From Cephaloticoccus primus (GTDB lineage Bacteria > Verrucomicrobiota > Verrucomicrobiia > Opitutales > Opitutaceae): a DNA stretch of 64,000 nucleotides. Numbering within the stretch: position 1 is the first letter of the stretch; every line of letters starts with the position of its first letter. The notes below the pieces were generated by a model that was not told the DNA's origin, ran no database searches, and saw only the letters and a list, made by a program, of their open reading frames with translations. Shown one piece after another: positions 53,887 through 61,171 of this stretch. The DNA is taken from NCBI RefSeq assembly GCF_001580015.1, contig NZ_LSZQ01000028.1, positions 20,119 through 84,118 on the forward strand. Reading direction: 5' to 3'. The translations under genes and the position numbers were made by a program.

Positions 53887-55638
53887 TTATCGATTGGTAA
53901 TCCACCCAGAGGAGCAGGGGGTATCTCCATTTCTAAAGATGAAATGCAGTTTTTCTTCCTCTACATCAAAGTACAGTGTTAGTGTCAATATATCGCTTGG
54001 GAGTATGATTTTCTGGAACTTGAGGGCCTCCAGGCTGCCAAAGCGAAAATCGGGGCAGATTTTAGGCAATAAGCTTTGTTGTGCGATTTCCATAGCCCAG
54101 CCGATTTGCGCAACGCCTGGTACAACCGGCATATCGGGGAAGTGGCCGCCAAAATACACCAGGTCATAAGGGATTTTTATTGCGTATTCATAGGTGTGTG
54201 GCTTTGCATTTGTACGGCTTGTCAGGGCTTGGAAATCCGGCCTGTGCGGACGGCTTATGACTGCCTCCTCGAAGATGGATTTGGTGACTTTGCCTTGCGT
54301 GTCTACCGGTAATTGCTCAAAGAAACGCCAGATACGCGGTATGGCCAACGGCTCGATTTGTCCTATCAAGCTCCTGCGAAGGTGATTCACCAATGCTGCG
54401 CGACCTTTGTTACGCAAGAGCCGTAGCCCCTCTGTAGATAGGGCGACTAGCGCTGCCAGTCGATGTGCCTGTGTGGTGGTCGTATTGGGGGCTGAGCCGA
54501 CATGTACTTGTGAGACTGCTGGGTGTTGGGATAGCGCATTTTCCAGTATCGGGAGTGCAATACGTTTGCCCTCGATTTTAACAATACGGTCCAAGCGTTC
54601 GCGTAGCCGGAACCCATGTGTCGTCAACTCTGCGCCATCTGATGTTTGTTCGCCTTCTGTTTGAACCCAGGGAGACTGTACGTGTAAGGCACCGTGAGCA
54701 TTGAGGCTAACTGTTACGCTGCGAAAGGGGTGCCAATCATCCGCGCCACTACGAAACGCAATGACGCCAGTTTCTGAGCTGCCATAGATTTCGACAGGTC
54801 TCTGTCCCAAGTGCTTCAGGAGCAGGTCCGACACAGCCAGTGGCAACGGGCCGCCTGCCGAGTAGATATGCACGATTCTTTCTCGCAGTGGGCCCCAGTT
54901 GATTTGATCTCCCAGGCGCTGTAACAGCGCCGGACTCGCAACCCAGACAATACGAGGGTGCATGAGACTGGCATGCTGCAAAGATTCCGGATATGGGCGC
55001 TGCGGACGGTCGATCATTACACCGGCAGATAGTGGCCAGAGTATCCGAAAGGGTAAGCCGTACATATGTTGCACGGATACGCTGCCTAGCACGCAGTCTA
55101 CAATATCGGGGTGCATGGGCCATTGTTGCTGCAACGCACTGATTTCAAGCTGTAGTTGTTGCCAGTGTTTGCGGATTTGCTTGGGCGTGCCACTAGAGCC
55201 TGATGTGCATAGGATAATTTCGTGTTGTGGGTTTAGCTCGCAGGCAGCTAGCGATGCCACATCGGGTGCCTCATCGGGTAACTGTGCGGACGAATTAATA
55301 CGCCATTGTTTTGCCGCGGAAACATACGGAAGCTCCACATCACTTAACCACAGGTCAACTTGACCGGATAAACTGTTGGCCGTGTGTGCTTGTGCATCAG
55401 GGCTTAGCACGGCGGTGATACCCGCGCGCCAGCAGGCAAATAGCGCGATTGAGAATAAGGCGGCATCTTCAAACCACAATGCCGCTTGTTGAACGCCGTG
55501 CGAACGCAAGGCGGCAGCGAGCTGTAAGGAGTGCTGCGTCCATTGGCTGTGCGTCAATGCAGGCTGATCTGCAATGAGCCTATCGGTACTACCAGGCAGT
55601 AGTAGATGCGCAAGTGGCGTTAATGGCGTGTGGGGCAT
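53887..55638 (-). CDS. AMP-dependent ligase fused to a FabA/Z-type dehydratase
   Basis: A 583-residue protein. The first 460 residues form an adenylating ligase: A3 motif ILCTSGSSGTPKQIRKHW, VEIYGSSETGVIAFR and the late GFRLRERLDRIVKIEGKR. The last 110 residues hold a hotdog dehydratase motif (LVYFGGHFPDMPVVPGVAQI). In Escherichia the ligase (ApeH) and dehydratase (ApeI) are separate, so this is a natural fusion. The ligase part would activate an aryl acid such as 4-hydroxybenzoate for loading on the ACP, and the dehydratase part would act during chain growth. Confidence 0.88.
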   Translation of the reverse strand: MPHTPLTPLAHLLLPGSTDRLIADQPALTHSQWTQHSLQLAAALRSHGVQQAALWFEDAALFSIALFACWRAGITAVLSPDAQAHTANSLSGQVDLWLSDVELPYVSAAKQWRINSSAQLPDEAPDVASLAACELNPQHEIILCTSGSSGTPKQIRKHWQQLQLEISALQQQWPMHPDIVDCVLGSVSVQHMYGLPFRILWPLSAGVMIDRPQRPYPESLQHASLMHPRIVWVASPALLQRLGDQINWGPLRERIVHIYSAGGPLPLAVSDLLLKHLGQRPVEIYGSSETGVIAFRSGADDWHPFRSVTVSLNAHGALHVQSPWVQTEGEQTSDGAELTTHGFRLRERLDRIVKIEGKRIALPILENALSQHPAVSQVHVGSAPNTTTTQAHRLAALVALSTEGLRLLRNKGRAALVNHLRRSLIGQIEPLAIPRIWRFFEQLPVDTQGKVTKSIFEEAVISRPHRPDFQALTSRTNAKPHTYEYAIKIPYDLVYFGGHFPDMPVVPGVAQIGWAMEIAQQSLLPKICPDFRFGSLEALKFQKIILPSDILTLTLYFDVEEEKLHFIFRNGDTPCSSGWITNR

Positions 55639-55645
55639 TGCTTTC

Positions 55646-56221
55646 TTACTCCTTGCGGTATTTGGGGCGCAGCCACCACTCTCCTAATAGCAAAGTCCCC
55701 ATGAGTACGTAGCTGATTGCACCATTGTAGATAGCCCACCAAGCCCAGGTTCCCCAGAATGCAAGTGCGGCAGCAATACTGCCGTTCACGGCAAAAAAAA
55801 GACACCAGATCATTGTGACTTTGCGTGTGTAACGCACCGCTTGTGGTGGTAAGTCCGCATACCTAAGACGGGCGATCTGTTCAATGATGGGGAGACCAAA
55901 TTTTAGGCTTAGCCCAAATAAGGTCAGAAACAGGGTGTTGACCAGAACAGGGTAGACTCGCAGCCAGATTTGAGTATCTCTGGCGAAAAATAGGTCTGCG
56001 GCGGCCAGTCCTAGGCAAAAAAATACCATCAGAAACGGCAGAGGTCGAGAAAGCCGGGGGGCCAAGGTATTACTGGCTGATGAAGTGAGCGCACGTAACA
56101 GCCACAGCAAAGCGAGACCCAAAGCTACCCAAGCGGCAGAAATACGCCCCAAGCTGAAATATACGCCAAACGGATAGGCGATGGCTGTGAGCAGCAACGC
56201 CGAAGCAAACAAGCGTTTCAT
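55646..56221 (-). CDS. COG4648-type membrane protein, ApeG-like
   Basis: A 191-residue integral membrane protein with about six helices (ASALLLTAIAYPFGVYF; PFLMVFFCLGLAAADLFF; VTMIWCLFFAVNGSIAAALA). The conserved KFGLPIIEQIARLRYADLPP is typical of the small COG4648 family found in APE clusters. Its role there is unknown. The ATG overlaps the ACP stop (ATGA). Confidence 0.82.
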   Translation of the reverse strand: MKRLFASALLLTAIAYPFGVYFSLGRISAAWVALGLALLWLLRALTSSASNTLAPRLSRPLPFLMVFFCLGLAAADLFFARDTQIWLRVYPVLVNTLFLTLFGLSLKFGLPIIEQIARLRYADLPPQAVRYTRKVTMIWCLFFAVNGSIAAALAFWGTWAWWAIYNGAISYVLMGTLLLGEWWLRPKYRKE

Positions 56222-56529
56222 GTGGCTGGAGGTGTAGTGGGCGTATCTAGATGTGTTCCAGTATCTTGAGCAGGCAGAGAAGTGCCTTGCTGTTTTTTTA
56301 GCAGGGCCTGAATCACATCTTCTACAGTACGCACCGTACGGAAATCGCTGGCTTCCAGCTTTTGCCCCGTTGTACGTTGTATGTGGTCGATAAGGTCAAT
56401 CGCATCTATGCTATCGATTTCCAGGTCGGTATAGAGGTTTGACTGAGGTATTATTCGCTCCGGCGCGATTTTAAAGAGCTCCACAAGAGCACTACGCAGT
56501 GTAGTAAAAATTTGATCGTAAGTATACAT
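56218..56529 (-). CDS. Acyl carrier protein 2, ApeF-like
   Basis: A 103-residue acyl carrier protein with the phosphopantetheine serine at position 40 in LEIDSIDAIDLIDHIQ. The Thr/Pro-rich C-terminus (GTHLDTPTTPP) is extra. ATG 56529 is the start with the normal ACP N-terminus (MYTYDQIFTTLRSAL). It lies 4 nt after the other ACP gene. Two ACPs with different surfaces are usual in this pathway, one probably used for the starter. Confidence 0.9.
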   Translation of the reverse strand: MYTYDQIFTTLRSALVELFKIAPERIIPQSNLYTDLEIDSIDAIDLIDHIQRTTGQKLEASDFRTVRTVEDVIQALLKKQQGTSLPAQDTGTHLDTPTTPPAT

Positions 56530-56533
56530 GAGG

Positions 56534-56797
56534 CTATGCGGCTTGTTGGTTGCGGATAAATGCGGCAAGATTGGCGATGCTTGAGAAATGGTCACGCATA
56601 TTGCGTGTTTCTGGATCAATCGTGATTTTATAGCGCTTCTGTAGGGCTAGCCCAAGCTCCAGCGCATCGACCGAGTCGAGCCCCAGCCCGTCGCCGAATA
56701 ATGGAGCTGTGTTTTCGATATCATCGGGAGTGATGTCTTCTAGCCCGAGGGCATCGATAACTAGCGATTTCAGTTCTTGTTCTAGCGATTGTGTCAT
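56534..56797 (-). CDS. Acyl carrier protein 1, ApeE-like
   Basis: An 87-residue acyl carrier protein. The attachment serine is Ser42 in GLGLDSVDALELGLALQKRY, a typical type II PKS/FAS motif. It is the third gene of the minus-strand operon, after the PlsC-like gene, from which it is separated by 13 nt. The PPTase encoded at 58511 is the natural candidate to activate it. Confidence 0.92.
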   Translation of the reverse strand: MTQSLEQELKSLVIDALGLEDITPDDIENTAPLFGDGLGLDSVDALELGLALQKRYKITIDPETRNMRDHFSSIANLAAFIRNQQAA

Positions 56798-56810
56798 AGT
56801 GGGATTGGGC

Positions 56811-57653
56811 TCAGTGTTTGGTCTTGTTGTGTGACGGGGGGCTGAAATTTTGTATTTTTCGATTTAATTGCAGCGTGGTGTCAAAATAGTTGTGCAGGTA
56901 TTCATTCATTTTACGCCCGGCGATTGGTAGCGGGTACTTCTTTTCCCATTCGAGAGGGGAGATATCTTCTCCTGCCTCAATGCGATAGTGCATACGTCGA
57001 TGGGGAATGTGATACCAGGGCATCCCTTTGGCTAGTGATCGTGGCTGCATGTGGATGACTACAGGGGTAACGTGGCTAGCCCCGCGTAGGGCAATGGCAC
57101 AGGCTCCCCGGTGGAATCGGGGAGCCTCGTTTAGTGGTGTACGCGTCCCCTCAGGGAATATAATGAGGGTTTCGCCCTGCCGTAAAACTTGAGCTGCTTT
57201 ATCGAGCATTTCCGCGCTGGCATCGTTAGGGATATAGCCACAGGCTCTGATTGGCCCACAGGTGAATATATTTTGGTATAGCCCACGTTTGACGATGCAG
57301 TTGGCATTAGGGATTAGGCTGATCAGGAATACGACATCCAGCAAGGAGGGATGGTTGGCGATGATCATTTGCCCCGGGCGCCCCAGCTTTTGGATATTCT
57401 GGAGCTGCATCGTCAAGACGCCCGTACCTATCATGAAGCGTGTAAACAGCCTGAATGTGTGATGCACTACCCACCGTGCGCGGCGCTGGCGGGTTTGAGC
57501 ATCGCCCCCTGCGAGTCGTTGTGCGGGAAAAACGAGGAAGTGCAAGATGATGCTGCCTGCACCAAAAAGGCTGAAGGCCAGCCCGGTGGCCAACAGGCGC
57601 CACAGCCAGAAATCCTGACGGCGTGTTATCTGTGTGGTGTCTGCCTGGTTCAT
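56811..57653 (-). CDS. PlsC-type 1-acylglycerol-3-phosphate acyltransferase family, ApeD-like
   Basis: The 280-residue membrane acyltransferase starts at an ATG at 57653 that overlaps the upstream KS-like stop (ATGA). It has one hydrophobic segment (WRLLATGLAFSLFGAGSI), the HX4D motif IIANHPSLLDVVFLI, FPEGTRTPLNEAPRFHRGA and VTPVVIHMQPRS. It probably transfers an acyl chain, perhaps to the glycerol of the polyene-carrying lipid. Confidence 0.88.
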   Translation of the reverse strand: MNQADTTQITRRQDFWLWRLLATGLAFSLFGAGSIILHFLVFPAQRLAGGDAQTRQRRARWVVHHTFRLFTRFMIGTGVLTMQLQNIQKLGRPGQMIIANHPSLLDVVFLISLIPNANCIVKRGLYQNIFTCGPIRACGYIPNDASAEMLDKAAQVLRQGETLIIFPEGTRTPLNEAPRFHRGACAIALRGASHVTPVVIHMQPRSLAKGMPWYHIPHRRMHYRIEAGEDISPLEWEKKYPLPIAGRKMNEYLHNYFDTTLQLNRKIQNFSPPSHNKTKH

Positions 57654-58450
57654 GCCGTCGGTTGCCCTGACGGAGTTGAGTTGCGTGTCCATCGCCAGCG
57701 GCGCGGGCTGTTTGCGCCTGCATGCTGCCAACTAAGGGTGCCCAGTAGCAGGTGGCGCAAGAGGTTCAGTGGATTTGGCCAAAGTGGTGTTGGGGGAGGG
57801 GCTAGCTGCATCGAATCTGTGTCTCGGGTTAGTTTCGTGGGCGAGGGAACTACGGGATTTAGCGTGAGACTCCAGTCATTTCCGGAGCGTAATTGGAATG
57901 CGGTGACATACGAGTGGGGCACATCCGCTATCCAGCGAGCGTAGGCAGAGGGGGGCCTCTCTTCGGCAACTACGACTAGAACCTCCTCGTGACCAGCACG
58001 TAGCATAAGCACAGCTTCGATAAACGCGTGTTCCAGCCCATCGTCTTCTGCGGCCAGAGCAACGGACTCTGCTGTTTCGCCGCGCATGATCGACCACTGT
58101 GCGGCGATCGCGTTGTGCACTGACAGGCAAAACGAGGTGGGGGAGAGAGGCTCGCCAGCCGCCAAGGTCTGCAACAACTGGAAGCTGCGGCGCGTCTCAC
58201 CGTGGCGCGAAGCAAACACTAGCGGGGCATTCCTGCGCCTCTTCTCTGCTAAGGGCCAAGCACATTCAAAAACTCCACGTGCCAAGGTACTTAGGCGCCT
58301 TCGCTGGATGGGAGGCAGGAAGCCCAGTTTAGACGTTTTGGGCTTGCCTCCGAGCGGACAAAATGGTGCGCGAGCCCATCGCTCCCATTCTTGTGGATCT
58401 ACCAGGTTTTCTGCCCAGCCTTGCCATTGTGCGATGGAAAATGTGAACAT
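57650..58450 (-). CDS. Ketoacyl synthase N-terminal-like protein, ApeC-like chain-length factor
   Basis: A 266-residue protein starting at ATG 58450. It has the ketoacyl-synt_2 (PF13723) pattern: FSIAQWQGWAENLVDPQEWE, LGFLPPIQRRRLSTLARGVF, PLVFASRHGETRRSFQLLQT and LSPTSFCLSVHNAIAAQWSI. Where a catalytic KS has TACSS this protein has SVHNA, so it lacks the nucleophilic Cys. In the Escherichia system ApeC partners with ApeO as a chain-length factor. It heads the minus-strand operon. Confidence 0.88.
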   Translation of the reverse strand: MFTFSIAQWQGWAENLVDPQEWERWARAPFCPLGGKPKTSKLGFLPPIQRRRLSTLARGVFECAWPLAEKRRRNAPLVFASRHGETRRSFQLLQTLAAGEPLSPTSFCLSVHNAIAAQWSIMRGETAESVALAAEDDGLEHAFIEAVLMLRAGHEEVLVVVAEERPPSAYARWIADVPHSYVTAFQLRSGNDWSLTLNPVVPSPTKLTRDTDSMQLAPPPTPLWPNPLNLLRHLLLGTLSWQHAGANSPRRWRWTRNSTPSGQPTA

Positions 58451-58510
58451 GGGGGATGACGCTTTTCCCAAAAACAACCGGCTATGATTTTGGTTATTGC
58501 AATGAAATAA
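58451..58510. promoter_or_regulatory. Divergent promoter region of the pigment cluster
   Basis: Sixty bases separate the minus-strand biosynthetic operon from the plus-strand PPTase-chorismate lyase pair, so both transcripts should start here. A TATGAT (58483-58488) could be a plus-strand -10 box, but no good -35 is visible. No operator was recognised. Confidence 0.35.
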
Positions 58511-59260
58511 TTGGCAGAAATAACCTCCTCCTCGTTGACTGCCCTCAGTACAGGTGGACGTGTTTTAACAGTATGCTTTAATCTCGTGAGACTCAGTGAT
58601 GAATTCTATGTGGCTTGGGCTGGACCTACCGCTGCGCAGCGCTACTGCGCACAGCATTTATCCGCTGAGGATGCCCAGCGGGCATTGCTGCCTCGTGGTA
58701 CAAAAGCTTGGCTGGACTGGCAAGTGAGCCGCGCTTTACTGCAACAATTTCGCCCCGGAATCTTGGAGAGGGCGTGTTCGCTTAGCCATAGTAGTGGGCA
58801 TGCAGTATGCGTTGCCGCTCCGTCGGCTTGGCGCGTAGGAATTGATTTGGAGCGAATAAAGACTCGTGATGTTTTTCGTTTGGCAAACTGGGTATGCTCT
58901 AAAACCGAATGTCAGGTGTTAAATAAAATAGAGAAAGAGGAAGGTGAGTTAGCGAAGATACATCATTTTTATCTTTTATGGACATTAAAGGAAGCCTTCA
59001 TCAAGGCAGCAAACCTGGATTTCCCGGGGGATATGGCCCGTGTAGGTCTGGAGTATACCTCTCCAGAAAAGGCAATTTTGATAGCTCCGTCGCGGGGCTG
59101 GCACGTACACTCTTGGCTTGTAGGTCTGGAGTGGGTTGTCTCAGTTGTTTTTAATGATCCCTCTACTTTAGCGTCTAACCCGATAATTCCTCGCTGGCAT
59201 ACCATGCCAGGCTGCGAACTCCCAGATAGAGAACTCATTTTTTCGGCCTCCACGGTTTAA
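58511..59260 (+). CDS. 4'-Phosphopantetheinyl transferase (Sfp/Gsp type)
   Basis: A 249-residue protein with the PPTase motifs SRALLQQF (early block), SLSHSSGHAVCVAAPSAWRV leading into GIDLERIKTRD, and the KEAFIKA block (FYLLWTLKEAFIKAANL). The Asp of GIDLE and Glu of WTLKE bind Mg2+. It would activate the two cluster ACPs. The open frame begins at a TTG (58511); the true start could be a later GTG, because the first 20 residues are not conserved. Chorismate lyase follows after 3 nt. Confidence 0.85.
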   Translation: MAEITSSSLTALSTGGRVLTVCFNLVRLSDEFYVAWAGPTAAQRYCAQHLSAEDAQRALLPRGTKAWLDWQVSRALLQQFRPGILERACSLSHSSGHAVCVAAPSAWRVGIDLERIKTRDVFRLANWVCSKTECQVLNKIEKEEGELAKIHHFYLLWTLKEAFIKAANLDFPGDMARVGLEYTSPEKAILIAPSRGWHVHSWLVGLEWVVSVVFNDPSTLASNPIIPRWHTMPGCELPDRELIFSASTV

Positions 59261-59263
59261 CTT

Positions 59264-59824
59264 ATGATTCCGTCTCCTTTGTATGCTCCATTTTGGAGTG
59301 AGGTTATTCCTGGGCTAAGTTCGCCCATGAAAAGGAATTGGTTACTGCGTTCTGGCGCTCTTACTGAGGCTCTGCGGAACCTGGGCAGGCTGGAATTACA
59401 GGTGGTAGACGAATACCCCTGCGAAGCTGCACTTGATGAAGCATCGGCACTGGGCGGTATGCGAGGTGAACGGGTCTGGATACGCGAAGTACTGATGCGC
59501 GTTGACGGTCAGTTTGTGGTTGCGGCCAGGAGTGTTGCGCGGTTGGCGGCGGTGTATGGGGCGTGGAAAGGAATGAGGGAGCTGGGCGACCGCCCGCTTG
59601 CCGAAATACTTTATCACGACCATAGCATTGCCCGCTCTGATTTTGCCTTGACCTGCGTGCAGTCTCCGCTTGCGCTACATGCGGTGTTGCAGCGGCTAAA
59701 TCCGGATTGGGTGGCCCGCCCGGATTTACTTGCGCGCCGCTCAGTTTTTTTGCGCCAAGGCCAGTCGTTGTTGGTGAGCGAGTGCTTTTTGCCCGATTTC
59801 TGGGGTATGGTGCGTTGGGTTTGA
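59264..59824 (+). CDS. ubiC: UbiC-family chorismate lyase
   Basis: The 186-residue protein matches UbiC in outline: NWLLRSGALTEALRNLGRLE, RVWIREVLMRVDG (reactive-site Arg), ELGDRPLAEILYHD, ARRSVFLRQGQSLLVSECFL and PDFW. The Glu of SECFLPDF aligns with the catalytic Glu of the Escherichia enzyme. It would convert chorismate into 4-hydroxybenzoate and pyruvate. It lies 3 nt after the PPTase gene, divergent from the polyene operon. The likely job is to supply the aryl starter. An alternative role in ubiquinone synthesis is less likely in this setting. Confidence 0.82.
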   Translation: MIPSPLYAPFWSEVIPGLSSPMKRNWLLRSGALTEALRNLGRLELQVVDEYPCEAALDEASALGGMRGERVWIREVLMRVDGQFVVAARSVARLAAVYGAWKGMRELGDRPLAEILYHDHSIARSDFALTCVQSPLALHAVLQRLNPDWVARPDLLARRSVFLRQGQSLLVSECFLPDFWGMVRWV

Positions 59825-59901
59825 GGAGGCGGGGAGTGGGTATTTTTATGGAGCGCTAGGGCTTGCGGTTGGAGAGGGCGGGAGCCTAGCCAGATGGGTT
59901 T

Positions 59902-60165
59902 ATGTCCCTGAAGCTTTACACTTATGCGAAGTGCAGCATGTGCCGGAATGCGGCCAAGTGGCTGAGGGCGCGCGGGGTTGATTTTGCCGAATATCCGATT
60001 CGCGAAACGCCGCCAGTGTCGCAGAGCTGCGCCAGATACTGGCCACTTATGGAGGGGCGTTGCGCCGGATTTTTAATACTTCGGGCATGGACTACCGCGC
60101 CCAAGGCTTGGCGCAAAAGCTCCCCGCGATGATTGAGGCCGATGCGCTCGCACTGCTTTTGGGCG
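59902..60165 (+). pseudogene. Frameshifted ArsC/Spx-like gene remnant
   Basis: The first frame gives LKLYTYAKCSMCRNAAKWLR and GVDFAEYPIRETPP, an ArsC/Spx N-terminus with CxxC. Near 60019 the frame shifts. Downstream, a second frame continues with AELRQILATYGGALRRIFNT, SGMDYRAQGLAQKLPAMI and EADALALLLGE, the matching C-terminal half. Homology ends about 60165, where the usual PFL/KRP ending is replaced by unrelated sequence. Loss of one base in a CCAGTG context would explain it. The product is probably non-functional. Confidence 0.75.
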
Positions 60166-60321
60166 AGCCCTTCATTGAGGCCTCGTCAGTGTGGCTTACA
60201 CAGAAGTCAGGAATATGGGAGACGTGCTGTGAATTATGTGCTATGGTGGTGATTATGAAAAGAGAGATGGACGGACGGTTTCACATTCTGCATTGGAAGA
60301 GATGCGGCTGGTTGGCTTGTC

Positions 60322-60576
60322 GCGGATGCCTCGGCAGTCAACAGCAAAGGCGGGTTTTGGTTCAGCACCTATCAGGCGCGGAGCGTTGTCCAACTGCTGC
60401 GCAAGATGATGCAAGGCGCAAAGCGCCCCCTGCACCTGGTGCTCGATAACCTGCCCGCGCACAAGATCGCCGCCGCCCGCGGCTACGTCGATGAACTCGC
60501 CCAAATCAAAGCCAACCCCAACCTCGTCAGATCATTCTTCAATCACCCAATCGTCTCATATGTTTCTGACTTATGA
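60322..60576 (+). pseudogene. IS630-type transposase fragment
   Basis: From 60322 a frame reads ADASAVNSKGGFWFSTYQAR, then LLRKMMQGAKRPLHLVLDNL, PAHKIAAARGYVDEL. This is the central DDE_3 part of IS630-family transposases, with the second catalytic Asp in LVLDN. The sequence after NPNLV departs from the family (no LPPYAPDLNPIE block), so the element is truncated. Its end overlaps the 3' end of the PH-domain gene. No terminal inverted repeats were seen. Confidence 0.72.
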
Positions 60577-61105
60577 GTAAATCGGGGCGCAATTCGGAGA
60601 GCTTTTCCAAGAAGGCCTCCTTACGATGGGGCGAAATCGCGATTCGCTCACCGCTCTTTAAAGTCAGCATCACACAGTTTCTCGCATCCGTCACATAAGC
60701 CGTAAAGCTCGGCTGACCGATCGTCTTGAACTTGCCGTAATAGCCCCAGATCCCTCCACTACCCCATAGGCGAACCGTTTTGTATATGATGTGAATTTTA
60801 AGCGCATCGACTTCCTATATATCTCCTAAAGGGATGAATAGGGAAGCACGCCCTCTTCGCTTAATACTCAACTTGTTAGCTCCAACTTCATACCCCATTA
60901 CCCTAGAGCAATAAAGCCATCCCAAAACACTCAGTATGGCTATAGCAATCAGCCCAAAGGTTATATACGAGCCCCAACCCTGACCAAGGCTCGCATAGGC
61001 TGGAGCCAAAGCCGACAGGATAAAGACCGAGAAAAGTATTGTTATAATCTTCACCGAGGCAGATAACTTCGCCTCAAAAAACGTAGCCGAATTATCGTAG
61101 CTCAT
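60539..61105 (-). pseudogene. PH-domain membrane protein gene interrupted by an in-frame TAG
   Basis: From ATG 61105 (preceded by a clear AGGAGG) the frame encodes two membrane helices (IITILFSVFILSALAPAYAS; GLIAIAILSVLGWLY) and IKRRGRASLFIPLGDI, then TAG at 60815-60817. Past the stop the same frame continues without shift: EVDALKIHIIYKTVRLWGSG, GIWGYYGKFKTIGQPSFTAY, ending at 60539. The combined sequence is a complete bacterial PH-type (bPH) protein of 188 codons. One base change would restore it. Either recently inactivated or read through. Confidence 0.78.
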
Positions 61106-61171
61106 CTCAAGCCTCCTGTTCTTTAGTTTAGAGTTATATAAATCCTATAGCATCAGTATCATGGCCAAAGC

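Noticed and set aside
60060..60449. 129-codon plus-strand open frame as a gene of its own
   Set aside because: Its first part is the shifted C-terminal half of the ArsC/Spx-like gene and the rest is unrelated sequence next to a transposase remnant.
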